Counted from the stretch's first letter, positions 18,935-28,363 are shown. The stretch is 64,000 nt of DNA from Psychrosphaera ytuae (GCF_017638545.1 NZ_CP072110.1:1674001-1738000), one strand, 5' to 3'. Program-made: numbers and translations. Notes: generated from the sequence alone by a model not told the origin.

Positions 18935-19915
18935 GTGGCTGTCTGGCCTTTTTCATCCCAAGTCTCGTTTAATCAAGGCAACCAACAAGTTCGCGGCCGT
19001 TTTGCCCCTTCACCGAGTGGCCCACTTCACTTTGGTTCTCTTGTCGCCGCTGTAGGCAGTTACCTCCATGCAAAAGCCAATAACGGTTTGTGGTTCGTTC
19101 GTATTGAAGATATCGATACCAGCCGCGTTGATGCGAGCGCTCAAGGCCAAATTTTGGATGCGCTTTATGCTTTTGGTTTGCATTGGGATGTAGACTTACA
19201 AACTCAGTCTCAATTGCAAAACGGCGATCGCAACTGCCTCAAACAAACCGCTCGTCTCAGTCGTTACCAAGAAGTACTCGACTTTCTAGAATCAAAAGAG
19301 TTAATTTACGGCTGTGCCTGTACTCGAAAAGAAATCAAAGCATCAGGTGGACTCTATCAAGGCACCTGTCGAGACAAATACCTAGATTTGCACAACAATC
19401 CAATTCGTCTAAAACAAACTAGGCCCATTTATCAATTTTCAGATGGCATTTTTGGACCACAAAGCTGTGATCCTCTCATGGCTCAAGAAGATTACATCAT
19501 CAAACGTCGCGATGGCTTATTTAGTTACCAACTCGCCGTAGTCGTTGACGATATTGATCAAGGTATAACACACGTCGTCCGCGGCGCTGATATAATGCCT
19601 TTAACCGCTCGACAGCTCAGTTTATACCAAACTCTTGAGGTCGATCCTCCTGAGTTTTTACATTTGCCTCTTGCGGTTACCAAACCTGGCCACAAGCTAT
19701 CCAAGCAAAACCATGCTCCGGCAATTAACTCGTCAAACCCACAGCCTGAGCTACTCAAAGCATTAAGCTTTTTAGGATATGCTCAACCCAGTCTCTCAAA
19801 CAAGAGTTTGAATTTAGACTCTTTAGCCAAAGCCTCACCTCAAACCATCTTAGAATGGGCCGTAGAGCATTGGTCTCAAACTAAAATTAACCAACAAACC
19901 GAGATCATCATTTAA
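18935..19915 (+). CDS. gluQRS: Glutamyl-Q tRNA(Asp) synthetase
   Basis: A 326-residue truncated GluRS paralogue. It has the class I signature GRFAPSPSGPLHFGSL (HIGH-like) near residues 21-36 and KLSKQN (KMSKS-like), the zinc-region Cys cluster GCACTRKEI, and no anticodon-binding domain. It attaches glutamate to the queuosine base at position 34 of tRNA(Asp). I keep the GTG at 18935, which gives a short nonconserved extension before the family start; no good ribosome site is visible, and a terminator hairpin precedes it, so expression is probably low and depends on dksA read-through. Confidence 0.93.
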   Translation: MAVWPFSSQVSFNQGNQQVRGRFAPSPSGPLHFGSLVAAVGSYLHAKANNGLWFVRIEDIDTSRVDASAQGQILDALYAFGLHWDVDLQTQSQLQNGDRNCLKQTARLSRYQEVLDFLESKELIYGCACTRKEIKASGGLYQGTCRDKYLDLHNNPIRLKQTRPIYQFSDGIFGPQSCDPLMAQEDYIIKRRDGLFSYQLAVVVDDIDQGITHVVRGADIMPLTARQLSLYQTLEVDPPEFLHLPLAVTKPGHKLSKQNHAPAINSSNPQPELLKALSFLGYAQPSLSNKSLNLDSLAKASPQTILEWAVEHWSQTKINQQTEIII

Positions 19916-20020
19916 GCAATCGACGTCTTTCTGCATTTATTTGTTAATTGTCGCATTATTGCTGTAAAATGCGCCGCAACAAAACGAAGACATCTAGTTG
20001 ATAGAGTAGGTAGTGAATTA

Positions 20021-21643
20021 GTGGTGTTAAAAAAAGTAATCTCATGGTTTGGCAAAGATTCCGATAAAAAGTCATCGGCCTCTAAGCCGTCTCGCAATGC
20101 GGATGGGCGAAAAAAACGCGCTCGTTCAGCAAAGAAGCAGACGCACGCTAAACAAACACCACAACAACCAGTCATTCGAAGTGCTTCCGTTGAGCACCAC
20201 GCAACAATTATACCCCGTGACCAACATCCTATTTCGCGCAAGCAGATTAGCCCTAATGCGTTAAAAGTATTGTACCGCCTAAAAGACAACGGTTACGAAG
20301 CGTATTTAGTAGGTGGCTGTATTCGAGATATTTTACTCGGCTTACAACCTAAAGACTTTGACGTCGTAACGAATGCCACACCGGAGCAAGTTAAAGCCTG
20401 CTTTAGTAACTGTCGCTTAATCGGGCGCCGCTTCCGTTTAGCGCACATCATGTTTGGTCGTGAAATTATCGAAGTTGCGACAATGCGAGGTCACCATCAA
20501 AGCAGCGATGATGATGTAACTTCTGTCGACATAGAACAAAAACAAGAGCAACCAAGTCCTGCCGTTGCCAAAAAAATATCTAAGCAAAGTGATGAAGGCC
20601 AGCTTTTACGCGACAACGTTTACGGCACAATTGACGAAGACGCAGAACGTCGTGACTTCACAATTAACAGCTTGTATTACGATATCCGCAACTTTGATCT
20701 TCTCGACTTTGCCAATGGTATGGCGGACATCGAAAAAGGCGTTATAGACCTCATTGGTGATCCAGAAACGCGTTATCGCGAAGACCCTGTGCGTATGTTA
20801 CGAGCGGTTCGCTTTGCGACTAAGCTCAATATGACGATTGCCAAGCGCACCGAATCGCCAATTTATGAGCTAGGTCACTTGTTGCGCAACATTCCACCAG
20901 CGCGCTTGTTTGATGAGAGTTTAAAGTTATTACTTTCGGGTAAAGCACTAGCTAACTTTGAAATGATGCGCCATTACGGCTTATTTAAATACTTCTTCCC
21001 GGCCGCAGAACAAGTGTTAACAGGTAACCCTGAAGACAAGGAAGAGCGCATGATGAAGCTAATGTTCACCAATACGGACACGCGCATCAATGCAGATAAA
21101 AGTATTTCTCCAGCTTTTGTGTTGGCTGCTATTTACTGGTATCCACTTGAAGCTCACGCACAAGAGCTTGAACTAGAAAGTGGTTTATCGCCCTACGATG
21201 CCTTCCAGTTAGCAATAAACGACATTTTGCACCGCGCCGTACAATCGGTGGCGATCCCTAAACGCTTTACGGCTAATATGCGTGACATTTGGAACTCACA
21301 ACATCGCTTGCGTAAAACCCAAGGCAAACGTCCATTACAAATGCTCGAAAATGCCCGCTTCCGAGCTGCGTACGACTTCTTGTTGTTACGTGCTGAAATT
21401 GAAGGTGGCGAGTTAGAAGAAATTGCGGATTTTTGGACTCATTTACAAGAAACTGACGAAGGCAAGCGCGCGATGGCTGATGCAAAGCGCAATGCTGGCC
21501 AACGTCGTTTTGAGGGACGTCCTGAAGGACGCTCTGATGATCGTTCAAAATCAGGCCCTAAGCGCAACGCCAAATACCGTAGTAACCGTCGAAAAAAGAA
21601 ACCTAGCGGTAACCGCAGTTCAAAATCAAACAACGAGTCCTAG
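20021..21643 (+). CDS. pcnB: Poly(A) polymerase I
   Basis: A 540-residue class II nucleotidyltransferase. The catalytic block is LVGGCIRDILLGLQPKDFDVV (near residues 95-115), followed by RRFRLAHIMFG, RRDFTINSLYYD, and the RFATKLNMTIA region. It adds 3' A-tails that promote RNA decay. The N-terminal 70 residues and the last 60 (Arg, Lys, Gly, Ser-rich) are basic tails, making it longer than E. coli PcnB (465). Two adjacent GTG codons (20021 and 20024) are possible starts. It is followed after 11 bp by folK, the conserved pcnB-folK-panB-panC order. Confidence 0.96.
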   Translation: MVLKKVISWFGKDSDKKSSASKPSRNADGRKKRARSAKKQTHAKQTPQQPVIRSASVEHHATIIPRDQHPISRKQISPNALKVLYRLKDNGYEAYLVGGCIRDILLGLQPKDFDVVTNATPEQVKACFSNCRLIGRRFRLAHIMFGREIIEVATMRGHHQSSDDDVTSVDIEQKQEQPSPAVAKKISKQSDEGQLLRDNVYGTIDEDAERRDFTINSLYYDIRNFDLLDFANGMADIEKGVIDLIGDPETRYREDPVRMLRAVRFATKLNMTIAKRTESPIYELGHLLRNIPPARLFDESLKLLLSGKALANFEMMRHYGLFKYFFPAAEQVLTGNPEDKEERMMKLMFTNTDTRINADKSISPAFVLAAIYWYPLEAHAQELELESGLSPYDAFQLAINDILHRAVQSVAIPKRFTANMRDIWNSQHRLRKTQGKRPLQMLENARFRAAYDFLLLRAEIEGGELEEIADFWTHLQETDEGKRAMADAKRNAGQRRFEGRPEGRSDDRSKSGPKRNAKYRSNRRKKKPSGNRSSKSNNES

Positions 21644-21654
21644 AGCCAACTAAG

Positions 21655-22137
21655 ATGTCACATTTAGTCTATATTGGCTTGGGGGCCAATTTAAACGACC
21701 CTCTTACAACGGTTAGAACTGCAATTGATGAGTTGGCGCAAATAACAAATACTCAGCTTGTCGGGCGCTCACGCATTTACATAAGCAAACCTATGGGCCC
21801 GGCAGACCAACCGGATTATGTAAATGCCGTTGTTGCTTTGCAGACCGAACTTTCGCCTCACGAATTATATTCAGCAACCAGTAACATAGAACAAATCCAT
21901 GGCCGAACTCGCGATGGAGCTCATTGGGGTCCACGTACTCTTGATCTTGATATTTTGTTGTATGGCAACCAACAAATCGACGATGAAACGTTAACAATTC
22001 CGCACTACGGCCTCACTGAGCGAGAGTTTGTCGTTTACCCTATACTGGACATTGATTCTGAACTTGTTTTACCCTGTGGAACTAAGTTGCAAGACTTAGC
22101 AACCAACCTTCCCTTTAATGACATGAAAGCGATTTAA
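21655..22137 (+). CDS. folK: HPPK, folate pyrophosphokinase
   Basis: A 160-residue 2-amino-4-hydroxy-6-hydroxymethyldihydropteridine pyrophosphokinase. It opens VYIGLGANLNDP, and has the family block WGPRTLDLDILLYG with the two Asp residues that bind magnesium, then PHYGLTEREFVVYPI. It transfers pyrophosphate from ATP to the pterin in folate synthesis. The ATG lies 11 bp after pcnB, and the panB gene follows within 30 bp, so these genes are probably one operon. Confidence 0.96.
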   Translation: MSHLVYIGLGANLNDPLTTVRTAIDELAQITNTQLVGRSRIYISKPMGPADQPDYVNAVVALQTELSPHELYSATSNIEQIHGRTRDGAHWGPRTLDLDILLYGNQQIDDETLTIPHYGLTEREFVVYPILDIDSELVLPCGTKLQDLATNLPFNDMKAI

Positions 22138-22163
22138 CCGCACTAACATATTGGACGTTTAAG

Positions 22164-22958
22164 ATGGCTAAAATTACCACCTCTAAACTACTTAAGATGA
22201 AGCAAAACGGCGAAAAAATCGCAGCGCTGACAGCCTATGATGCGAGCTTCGCGGGCTTATTTGACAAAAACGGCGTACATGCCCTGCTGATTGGTGACTC
22301 ACTAGGCATGGTTTTACAAGGCAAAGCAGATACATTGGCCGTGACAAATCACGACATCGCATACCATACTCGTTGTGTTCAAGCGGGAGTAGAATCGGCG
22401 TTGATCATCGCTGATATGCCATTTATGACTTATTCAAACCCAGAATTAGCGTTAAAAAATGCACACGAGCTTATGGCGGCTGGGGCCAACATGGTCAAGC
22501 TAGAGGGTGGCGAATGGTTATATGAAACGATTCGCCAGTTAACTCAAAATGGGGTTCCGGTATGTGGTCACTTGGGTTTGACACCACAGTCTGTGAATGT
22601 GTTTGGTGGTTTTAAGATCCAAGGTCGAGATGCAGACAAAGCCAAAGAAATGATTGAGCACGCCAAAGGTCTAGAACGCGCAGGTGCTCAGCTCTTGGTT
22701 CTTGAATGTATTCCAGTATCACTTGCGCAAGCTATTACCGAAGCCGTTGCAATTCCGACTATTGGCATTGGCGCAGGCAACGTGACGGATGGTCAAATCC
22801 TAGTTATGCATGACATTTTGGGGATAAGCTCTGGTTACATTCCTAAGTTCTCTAAAAACTACATAGATATCGCAGGTACTATGCAAGGCGCAGTTGAGCT
22901 CTTTGTCAAAGAAGTACAGAGTGGCGAATTTCCAGATCCTGATCGAACGTTTAATTAA
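22164..22958 (+). CDS. panB: Ketopantoate hydroxymethyltransferase
   Basis: A 264-residue TIM-barrel enzyme with the blocks KIAALTAYDASFAGLFD, LIGDSLGMVLQG (metal-binding Asp), DMPFMTY, MVKLEGG and IGIGAG. It transfers a hydroxymethyl group from methylene-tetrahydrofolate to ketoisovalerate, giving ketopantoate, the first committed step to pantothenate and CoA. It is followed by panC 29 bp later and preceded by folK, whose folate product feeds its cofactor. All catalytic residues recognised for the family are present. Confidence 0.97.
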   Translation: MAKITTSKLLKMKQNGEKIAALTAYDASFAGLFDKNGVHALLIGDSLGMVLQGKADTLAVTNHDIAYHTRCVQAGVESALIIADMPFMTYSNPELALKNAHELMAAGANMVKLEGGEWLYETIRQLTQNGVPVCGHLGLTPQSVNVFGGFKIQGRDADKAKEMIEHAKGLERAGAQLLVLECIPVSLAQAITEAVAIPTIGIGAGNVTDGQILVMHDILGISSGYIPKFSKNYIDIAGTMQGAVELFVKEVQSGEFPDPDRTFN

Positions 22959-22987
22959 GCAAGTAATAAACTACTATTTACAAAAGC

Positions 22988-23842
22988 ATGAAAATTATCG
23001 AATCATTAGCTGAGCTTCGAGCTTGGCGTAAAGAATGTCATCGTCAAGGCCAAACTGTTGCGTTTGTGCCGACCATGGGCAACTTACATGAAGGCCATAT
23101 CGAATTGGTTCACAATGCACACAAGCACGCAGATTTAGTGATCACTTCGATATTTGTCAATCCAATGCAGTTCGGTGAAAACGAAGATCTCGACGCCTAT
23201 CCACGTACCTTTGAAGCTGATTGTGAAAAACTAACAGCTGCCAACAACCACGTTGTCTTTTATCCGTCAGTAGCGGAAATGTACCCGAATGGCTTGAAAG
23301 CTCAAACCCTTGTGTCTGTTCCTAATTCAACGGCGGAGCATTGTGCCGAAGCAACCCAACGTCCAGGTCACTTTGATGGAGTAGCGACGGTCGTAACAAA
23401 ACTGTTCAATATGGTGCAGCCTGATGTAGCGCTATTTGGCCAAAAAGACTACCAGCAAGTGCGCTTGGTGCAGGCTTTAGTCCGCGACTTAAACATGCCG
23501 ATTGAAATTATTCCCGTACCTACCGTACGTGAAGAGTCAGGCTTGGCAAAAAGCAGTCGCAACGGCTACCTCACAGCCCAACAGAAGTCTATTGCTCCGG
23601 CATTGTTTCAGGCATTAAGTCTAATCAAAGAGCAATTAGAAGGCGGTAACTTCAACACTGAGTCATTAATCGAAAGTGGTTTAGAATTTATCGAGCAAGC
23701 AGGGCTGAAGCCAGACTATATAGAGATCAGGGACACCAGCCATTTTGAAGTAATCGATGAAAACTCAAAAGAGGCAGTTATTTTAGTCGCAGCATTCTTA
23801 GGCAAAGCGCGACTCATAGACAATCTAACGGTCCAGCTATAA
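22988..23842 (+). CDS. panC: Pantothenate synthetase
   Basis: A 284-residue pantoate-beta-alanine ligase with VPTMGNLHEGHIELV (the HIGH-like ATP site, HEGH), FVNPMQFGENEDLDAYPR, ALFGQKDYQQV and LAKSSRNGYL (KMSKS-like). It condenses pantoate with beta-alanine at the cost of ATP to AMP. It ends four bases from the end of the convergent PLP decarboxylase gene, which most likely supplies its beta-alanine. No panD gene is visible here. Confidence 0.97.
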   Translation: MKIIESLAELRAWRKECHRQGQTVAFVPTMGNLHEGHIELVHNAHKHADLVITSIFVNPMQFGENEDLDAYPRTFEADCEKLTAANNHVVFYPSVAEMYPNGLKAQTLVSVPNSTAEHCAEATQRPGHFDGVATVVTKLFNMVQPDVALFGQKDYQQVRLVQALVRDLNMPIEIIPVPTVREESGLAKSSRNGYLTAQQKSIAPALFQALSLIKEQLEGGNFNTESLIESGLEFIEQAGLKPDYIEIRDTSHFEVIDENSKEAVILVAAFLGKARLIDNLTVQL

Positions 23843-23846
23843 ATGG

Positions 23847-25502
23847 CTAGGCCGTTAGCCCTACCTTTTTAAGAATCGCTGGCAAACTACGCCAGCTATC
23901 TTTAGCAATCTCTTTTTGCTCAGCCAAAATATCTTGTAAGATTTCTTTAGTCGTAAGAGGGTTCGCCAATACACAACGGAACACCGTTATGGTTTGGCCA
24001 TTGTGTGCTTTTGGTGTCAATCGAGTACGGGATACAAATGACTTACCAGACTCACGCTGTTTCTTTTGAATAAACTTGGTTAAGTCATTTAGTAATTCAT
24101 TAATGATCTCGCGTTCTTCTTGATTACACGTGGCCATATAGTCTTTCACTGGCTTTGGTACATAGCGATAAGTCAACAAACATAATTCAGGTTCTGACAC
24201 TAATTCAAAGTCAGGATCTTGTTTGATTAACTCGGCAAAATACTTAGCTGTGTCAATGCTTCGATCAATCAGCATTTGATAGCCACTTCGGCCCATCACC
24301 TTAAGGCATGCGTAAACCAGCATCGACATTCCAGGACGGCTGCCTTCAAGCGTATGTGAGCCTAAGTCTTTTGAGCCTTTACGCAAAATATATTCAGCGT
24401 GATGTTCAATAACATCAGTTGAGTGTGGGTCTTTAAACAACACCATACCCGCACCCATAGGTACATACATCTGTTTGTGAGCATCGACCGTGATTGAGTC
24501 CGCTCTTTCAATGCCTTTAAGCAGAGGGCGAGCGTTTTCAGATAACATTGTTGCTCCACCCCACGCTGCATCGACATGAAAGTGAATGCCTTCACGCTCA
24601 GCGATATCTGCCATGGCATCAAGAGGATCTATGTTACCGGTTTCCGTTGTACCTGCGACACCAATAAGCGCAAGGATACCTGCACCTTCGGCTTTTAGTT
24701 CGGCAATCTTTTGTTCGAGTAGGTCAATTCTAATTTTGTTATTTTCGTCAGTGCCGACCGAAACGATATCCTGACGGCCCATACCTAAGACATCTGCCGC
24801 TTTACCTAACGAATAGTGACCACGCTCAGATACCAGCACGACAAGGCGCTTGTATCCATAGTGCATCATGGCTCTAAACAAGCCTTCTTTCGCCACACCT
24901 TTAAAACCAGGTTGCGGGCCTAACAGAGTATTTCTTGCCACCCATAAGGCGCTGATATTAGCGATGGTACCACCCGAACAGAACGCCCCTAAAGACGCAT
25001 CAGCGCTGTGCATCATCGCATCGTAATACGCTTCGTTTTCGGCTTCAGTACGACCTTGCCCATAAGCGATGCGGTGCAGCATACCAATGGTTTGACGCTC
25101 TAACGGTGTAAATGCTTTTGACGTTTCGATTTTGACTAAGTTCTGGTTTAAGCCCACCATTAACTTAGACAAAGGCAATAAGAAGTATGGCAATGCCGAC
25201 GTCATATGACCAATAAAGCTCGGAGATGAAGTATGCACCGACTGCGCAACTAACTTGTGTAACAATTCATCGGCCACATCAGAAACAAACTGCGGGCGTT
25301 CAGGAACCAAAGACTCCTGAAAATCTTGCTCGATATCTGACAGTGGTTTTTCGACAGCAACAATATTCTCACGCAAAAAACCGTCTAGGTTTTGCGAAAC
25401 TTCTTGTTCGATTTTGGCCAAGGTTGAATCTGGCGCCTCAGGGATTGTGAAGATCCTAAACAAGTTTTGTTCGGTTGCGGTCGCGAATCGTTTTTTAGAC
25501 AT
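23847..25502 (-). CDS. panP: PLP-dependent aspartate 1-decarboxylase, PanP type
   Basis: A 551-residue group II PLP decarboxylase of the glutamate-decarboxylase fold. It has the cofactor loop CSGGTIANISALWVARN, a VDAAWGG segment (Asp pairing with the PLP nitrogen) and the Schiff-base Lys in VDAHKQMYVPMGAG. Position beside panB-panC matches the PanP group that replaces the pyruvoyl enzyme PanD in Vibrio and relatives. It would convert aspartate to beta-alanine for PanC. Convergent orientation with a four-base gap means separate transcription. A role in other amino-acid decarboxylation cannot be excluded without assay. Confidence 0.88.
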   Translation of the reverse strand: MSKKRFATATEQNLFRIFTIPEAPDSTLAKIEQEVSQNLDGFLRENIVAVEKPLSDIEQDFQESLVPERPQFVSDVADELLHKLVAQSVHTSSPSFIGHMTSALPYFLLPLSKLMVGLNQNLVKIETSKAFTPLERQTIGMLHRIAYGQGRTEAENEAYYDAMMHSADASLGAFCSGGTIANISALWVARNTLLGPQPGFKGVAKEGLFRAMMHYGYKRLVVLVSERGHYSLGKAADVLGMGRQDIVSVGTDENNKIRIDLLEQKIAELKAEGAGILALIGVAGTTETGNIDPLDAMADIAEREGIHFHVDAAWGGATMLSENARPLLKGIERADSITVDAHKQMYVPMGAGMVLFKDPHSTDVIEHHAEYILRKGSKDLGSHTLEGSRPGMSMLVYACLKVMGRSGYQMLIDRSIDTAKYFAELIKQDPDFELVSEPELCLLTYRYVPKPVKDYMATCNQEEREIINELLNDLTKFIQKKQRESGKSFVSRTRLTPKAHNGQTITVFRCVLANPLTTKEILQDILAEQKEIAKDSWRSLPAILKKVGLTA

Positions 25503-25629
25503 GCTACTTATGGGTCATTTTTAATTGAACGGTACTTTACTTTAAGTCGGCTAGATTGTCTGCAGTTAAGCAGACAAAAAGCGATTTAGCAAAGGTCGAA
25601 ACTGTAACGAATTCATATCAAACAAGACG

Positions 25630-26319
25630 TTAGACAAAGTTACAGGTCAGTTGCGTGCTGTTTTGACCACTTGCCCAGTACTTCCGTTCAAATGGCGTCA
25701 TTGCTTCATCACTTTGATAATCACTAACTTGAGGCTCAAAGCCCGCTAGTTTTAGGGCTTCTGCAAACTCTCGAACATAAATAGGCCAGTTACTGCGTAG
25801 GGTGATGTTTTGTCCAAGTTTGGGGATATAACTAAACACTGGTGCGCCGTGCCAACGACGCTGTAGGTGTTTAGCTTTTGGCCATGGATTGGGATACAAC
25901 AAATAGTGTTTGCTGATCGGCCAATTAGCTTGAGCGATCAATCGCCAAAGGTCATTTAGATCACCGCGTAAAATCACAAAGTTACTAACTTTGTGTTTCA
26001 TGTGGTGCTCTATTTTTTCTACTCTGTGCTCTGATTTATCAATACCGATAACAAGTGCATTTGGGTTTTGTGCCGCCAAATGGATTGTGCTCTCGCCTAC
26101 GCCACAACATGAGTCCAAAATCAATTGACCTGATGGGTTCGCCGCTAAAAACGCTTCAACCGTTGCAGTTAATTCAGCAAATGTTTGTTCAGAAAATGGT
26201 GCAATAGGTTTTCTAAATGGCGTAGCCAAATGTTTAACAACGACTTTTTCTAAGTCATCGTGAATACCATTTTGATTTGTCGTGATAGCACGGGAGTTAC
26301 CCGTCAACGCATCTGTCAT
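25630..26319 (-). CDS. TrmB-like tRNA guanine-N7 methyltransferase paralogue
   Basis: About 229 residues of a SAM-dependent methyltransferase with the cofactor loop LILDSCCGVGESTIHLA and acidic strand-2 end VIGIDKSEHRVEK. The block LLYPNPWPKAKHLQRRWHG corresponds to the PDPW-KxRHxxRR substrate motif of TrmB, which makes m7G46 in tRNA. The sequence is divergent from standard TrmB (the usual E-x-G-x-G loop is replaced by DSCCGVG), so this is probably a second family member. I start at the ATG at 26319, about ten bases after AAGG; a TTG at 26340 is the alternative. Confidence 0.75.
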   Translation of the reverse strand: MTDALTGNSRAITTNQNGIHDDLEKVVVKHLATPFRKPIAPFSEQTFAELTATVEAFLAANPSGQLILDSCCGVGESTIHLAAQNPNALVIGIDKSEHRVEKIEHHMKHKVSNFVILRGDLNDLWRLIAQANWPISKHYLLYPNPWPKAKHLQRRWHGAPVFSYIPKLGQNITLRSNWPIYVREFAEALKLAGFEPQVSDYQSDEAMTPFERKYWASGQNSTQLTCNFV

Positions 26320-26418
26320 GTTGCTAAAACCTTTATTCAACCTGCCTGCACCGAGACAACAACTGATGTAAAAATAGGGCCGGCATTATGCCCATTTTTG
26401 GCCTTTAAAAAAAGCGTT

Positions 26419-26775
26419 TTAGTTGTTTTGGTTTTCGCCTTTGACAACTTCAAGAATACTCGACACCCATTCGCCAATAATTGGGATCACTTCGATTTGA
26501 GACAGTACAAACACCAAGGCTGACAAGACGACTGTTGCGCCTAATACACTGCCAAGGCCCACCGCCATGCCTTTGAGTAGACTAAACCAAATAAAACGAG
26601 GAATGGAGTTGTAGGTCACCACTAAATTGTGATGGTTAAGCATTTCGAGCTGTTCATTGATCTGCTTGCATTGTTCGTGCAGCTTAAACCACATTTCATC
26701 ACGGGATAAAGACTCGAACTCTTGTTGTTCTTCTGATTTTTCAACAACTTCTTGTTTGTGAGAGTTATCAGACAT
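26419..26775 (-). CDS. DUF5665-type small membrane protein
   Basis: A 118-residue protein: charged Glu-rich N-terminus, an amphipathic middle (DEMWFKLHEQCKQINEQLEML), then SLLKGMAVGLGSVLGATVVL, a Gly-rich membrane segment followed by a second hydrophobic stretch. The KGMAVGLGSVLGATVV block is the DUF5665 pattern. It is likely a single- or double-pass inner-membrane protein with unknown role. The gene stands between the TrmB-like gene and metF on the same strand. Confidence 0.75.
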   Translation of the reverse strand: MSDNSHKQEVVEKSEEQQEFESLSRDEMWFKLHEQCKQINEQLEMLNHHNLVVTYNSIPRFIWFSLLKGMAVGLGSVLGATVVLSALVFVLSQIEVIPIIGEWVSSILEVVKGENQNN

Positions 26776-26884
26776 CTGCAGGTTACCTATTTGTTATCTA
26801 TACAGATAACTCTAACCTAGTTTGGTGTTTTTAACATCCGTGTCAGAGTATTTTTACTGTAATTTCAACAATGAACTGTCCTTG

Positions 26885-27808
26885 CTAGATTGGCGAAGAC
26901 GCTGTAGTTTGTTGCGGTCGTTTTCCTAATAAATGGCAAATTGCATAAGTTAATTCGCTGCGATTTAAAGTATAAAAATGGAAATCACTAACTCCCTCTT
27001 TGGATAATACTTTAACCATATCCATCGCAATGTTAGCACCAAGCAGGTTGCGTGAGGTGGCATCGTTATCCAAGCCTTCAAATGAGTCGGTCAACCATGC
27101 TGGAACAGATACGTTGGTTAGCCCCGCAAATCGAGTCACGGTATTAATATTAGTAACCGGTAAAATCCCCGGTACAATTTCGGCGTCAATATTGGCCGCC
27201 GCGCAACGGTCACGAAATCGCAAAAAGCTATCCACATCAAAAAAGAATTGAGTGATTGCCCTGGTGGCTCCTGCATCTACTTTTCGTTTCAGATTTAACA
27301 AGTCTGCTTGGGCACTTCTCGCTTCCGGATGTACCTCAGGGTAGGCTGCCACCGATATCTCAAAATCGGCAACGGACTTTAACAGAGAGACAAGTTCTGA
27401 AGCATACAAGGGTGGCTGATTGAGCTGCTGGGGTTGATTTGGATCTGTGTCGCCTCTGAGCGCGACTATGTGTTTGACACCGTGCTCCCAGTAATCTTTT
27501 GCAATATTGATCAAGTCTTGCTCTGTTGCATCGATACAAGTCAAATGAGCCGCGGTACTCAAACTGGTTTGTTGTTGGATCTTTTTAATTACGTCATGAG
27601 TTCGGTCACGAGTACTTGCACCTGCGCCGTAAGTGACAGAGATAAACTTGGGGTCAAGTGGCGCTAGGCGTTCGACCGATTGCCAAAGTGTCGTTTCCAT
27701 TTGCTCTGTATTTGGCGGAAAAAACTCAAAAGACACATCAATTTTGCCCTTTATGTCCAATAAATGGCGGTTGATACTTTCTAATTGTTGGGCATGAACG
27801 CTACTCAT
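26885..27808 (-). CDS. metF: Methylenetetrahydrofolate reductase
   Basis: A 307-residue FAD-dependent TIM-barrel protein with VSFEFFPPNTEQME near the start (catalytic Glu), FISVTYGAGAS, HIVALRGD and ATRAITQFFFD. It reduces 5,10-methylene-THF to 5-methyl-THF for methionine synthesis. It is transcribed divergently from metJ, with two clusters of MetJ boxes in the shared 217-bp gap. Length is close to E. coli MetF (296). Confidence 0.97.
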   Translation of the reverse strand: MSSVHAQQLESINRHLLDIKGKIDVSFEFFPPNTEQMETTLWQSVERLAPLDPKFISVTYGAGASTRDRTHDVIKKIQQQTSLSTAAHLTCIDATEQDLINIAKDYWEHGVKHIVALRGDTDPNQPQQLNQPPLYASELVSLLKSVADFEISVAAYPEVHPEARSAQADLLNLKRKVDAGATRAITQFFFDVDSFLRFRDRCAAANIDAEIVPGILPVTNINTVTRFAGLTNVSVPAWLTDSFEGLDNDATSRNLLGANIAMDMVKVLSKEGVSDFHFYTLNRSELTYAICHLLGKRPQQTTASSPI

Positions 27809-27849
27809 GATGACTTTCTCACTGACTTATGAATTGATGAATCGAACAA

Positions 27850-27873
27850 AGACGTTTAGACGTCTAGATATCG
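27850..27873. promoter_or_regulatory. MetJ operator cluster near metF
   Basis: Three adjacent 8-bp boxes, AGACGTTT, AGACGTCT and AGATATCG, fit the tandem AGACGTCT consensus of the MetJ repressor. They lie 42-65 bp upstream of the metF start; another partial box (AGACGAGT) is at 27886. Confidence 0.9.
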
Positions 27874-27906
27874 AAATTTAAATATAGACGAGTTTTTTCA
27901 TTAGTC

Positions 27907-27938
27907 AACCATCTAGACGTCTAAATCTTTAGAAATCG
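27907..27938. promoter_or_regulatory. MetJ operator cluster toward metJ
   Basis: Four contiguous 8-bp units with a perfect central AGACGTCT at 27915-27922, flanked by AACCATCT, AAATCTTT and AGAAATCG. Position 88-119 bp before the metJ start suits autorepression of metJ; it may also act on metF. Confidence 0.85.
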
Positions 27939-28025
27939 ATCGTTTGACTAATTTTCTTAATCCAATACAATTTCACCAACTAACGACAAAGGTCGTTTCA
28001 GCAGTAACTCATTAACAGGTGTTTT

Positions 28026-28343
28026 ATGGCTAAGTGGAACGGGGAATACGTTCACCCCTACGCAGAACATGGAAAAAAAGCGGAAAAAGTTAAAAAGATC
28101 ACGGTATCTATCCCGCTCAACGTATTAAAAGTGCTGACCGACGAGCGTACTCGTCGCCAAGTGAACAACTTGAGACATGCGACAAACAGTGAATTGTTGT
28201 GTGAAGCTTTTTTACATGCGTTTACAGGTCAGCCGTTACCTTCGGATAACGACTTACGCAAAGACAATCCGGAACAAATCCCAGAGGAAGTAAGACGTAT
28301 TCTTACTGAAATGGGTAAAGAGATTCCAGATATTGAAGACTAG
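28026..28343 (+). CDS. metJ: Methionine repressor MetJ
   Basis: A 105-residue ribbon-helix-helix repressor, the same length as E. coli MetJ. The beta strand KKITVSIPLNVLKVL and the helix region RQVNNLRHATNSELLCEAFLHAFTGQPLP are nearly family-invariant. It binds S-adenosylmethionine as corepressor and represses methionine genes at tandem AGACGTCT boxes, two clusters of which lie just upstream. A strong bidirectional terminator follows and separates it from the convergent malic-enzyme gene. Confidence 0.98.
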   Translation: MAKWNGEYVHPYAEHGKKAEKVKKITVSIPLNVLKVLTDERTRRQVNNLRHATNSELLCEAFLHAFTGQPLPSDNDLRKDNPEQIPEEVRRILTEMGKEIPDIED

Positions 28344-28363
28344 CACTCAGCCAGTTTGAGGAG

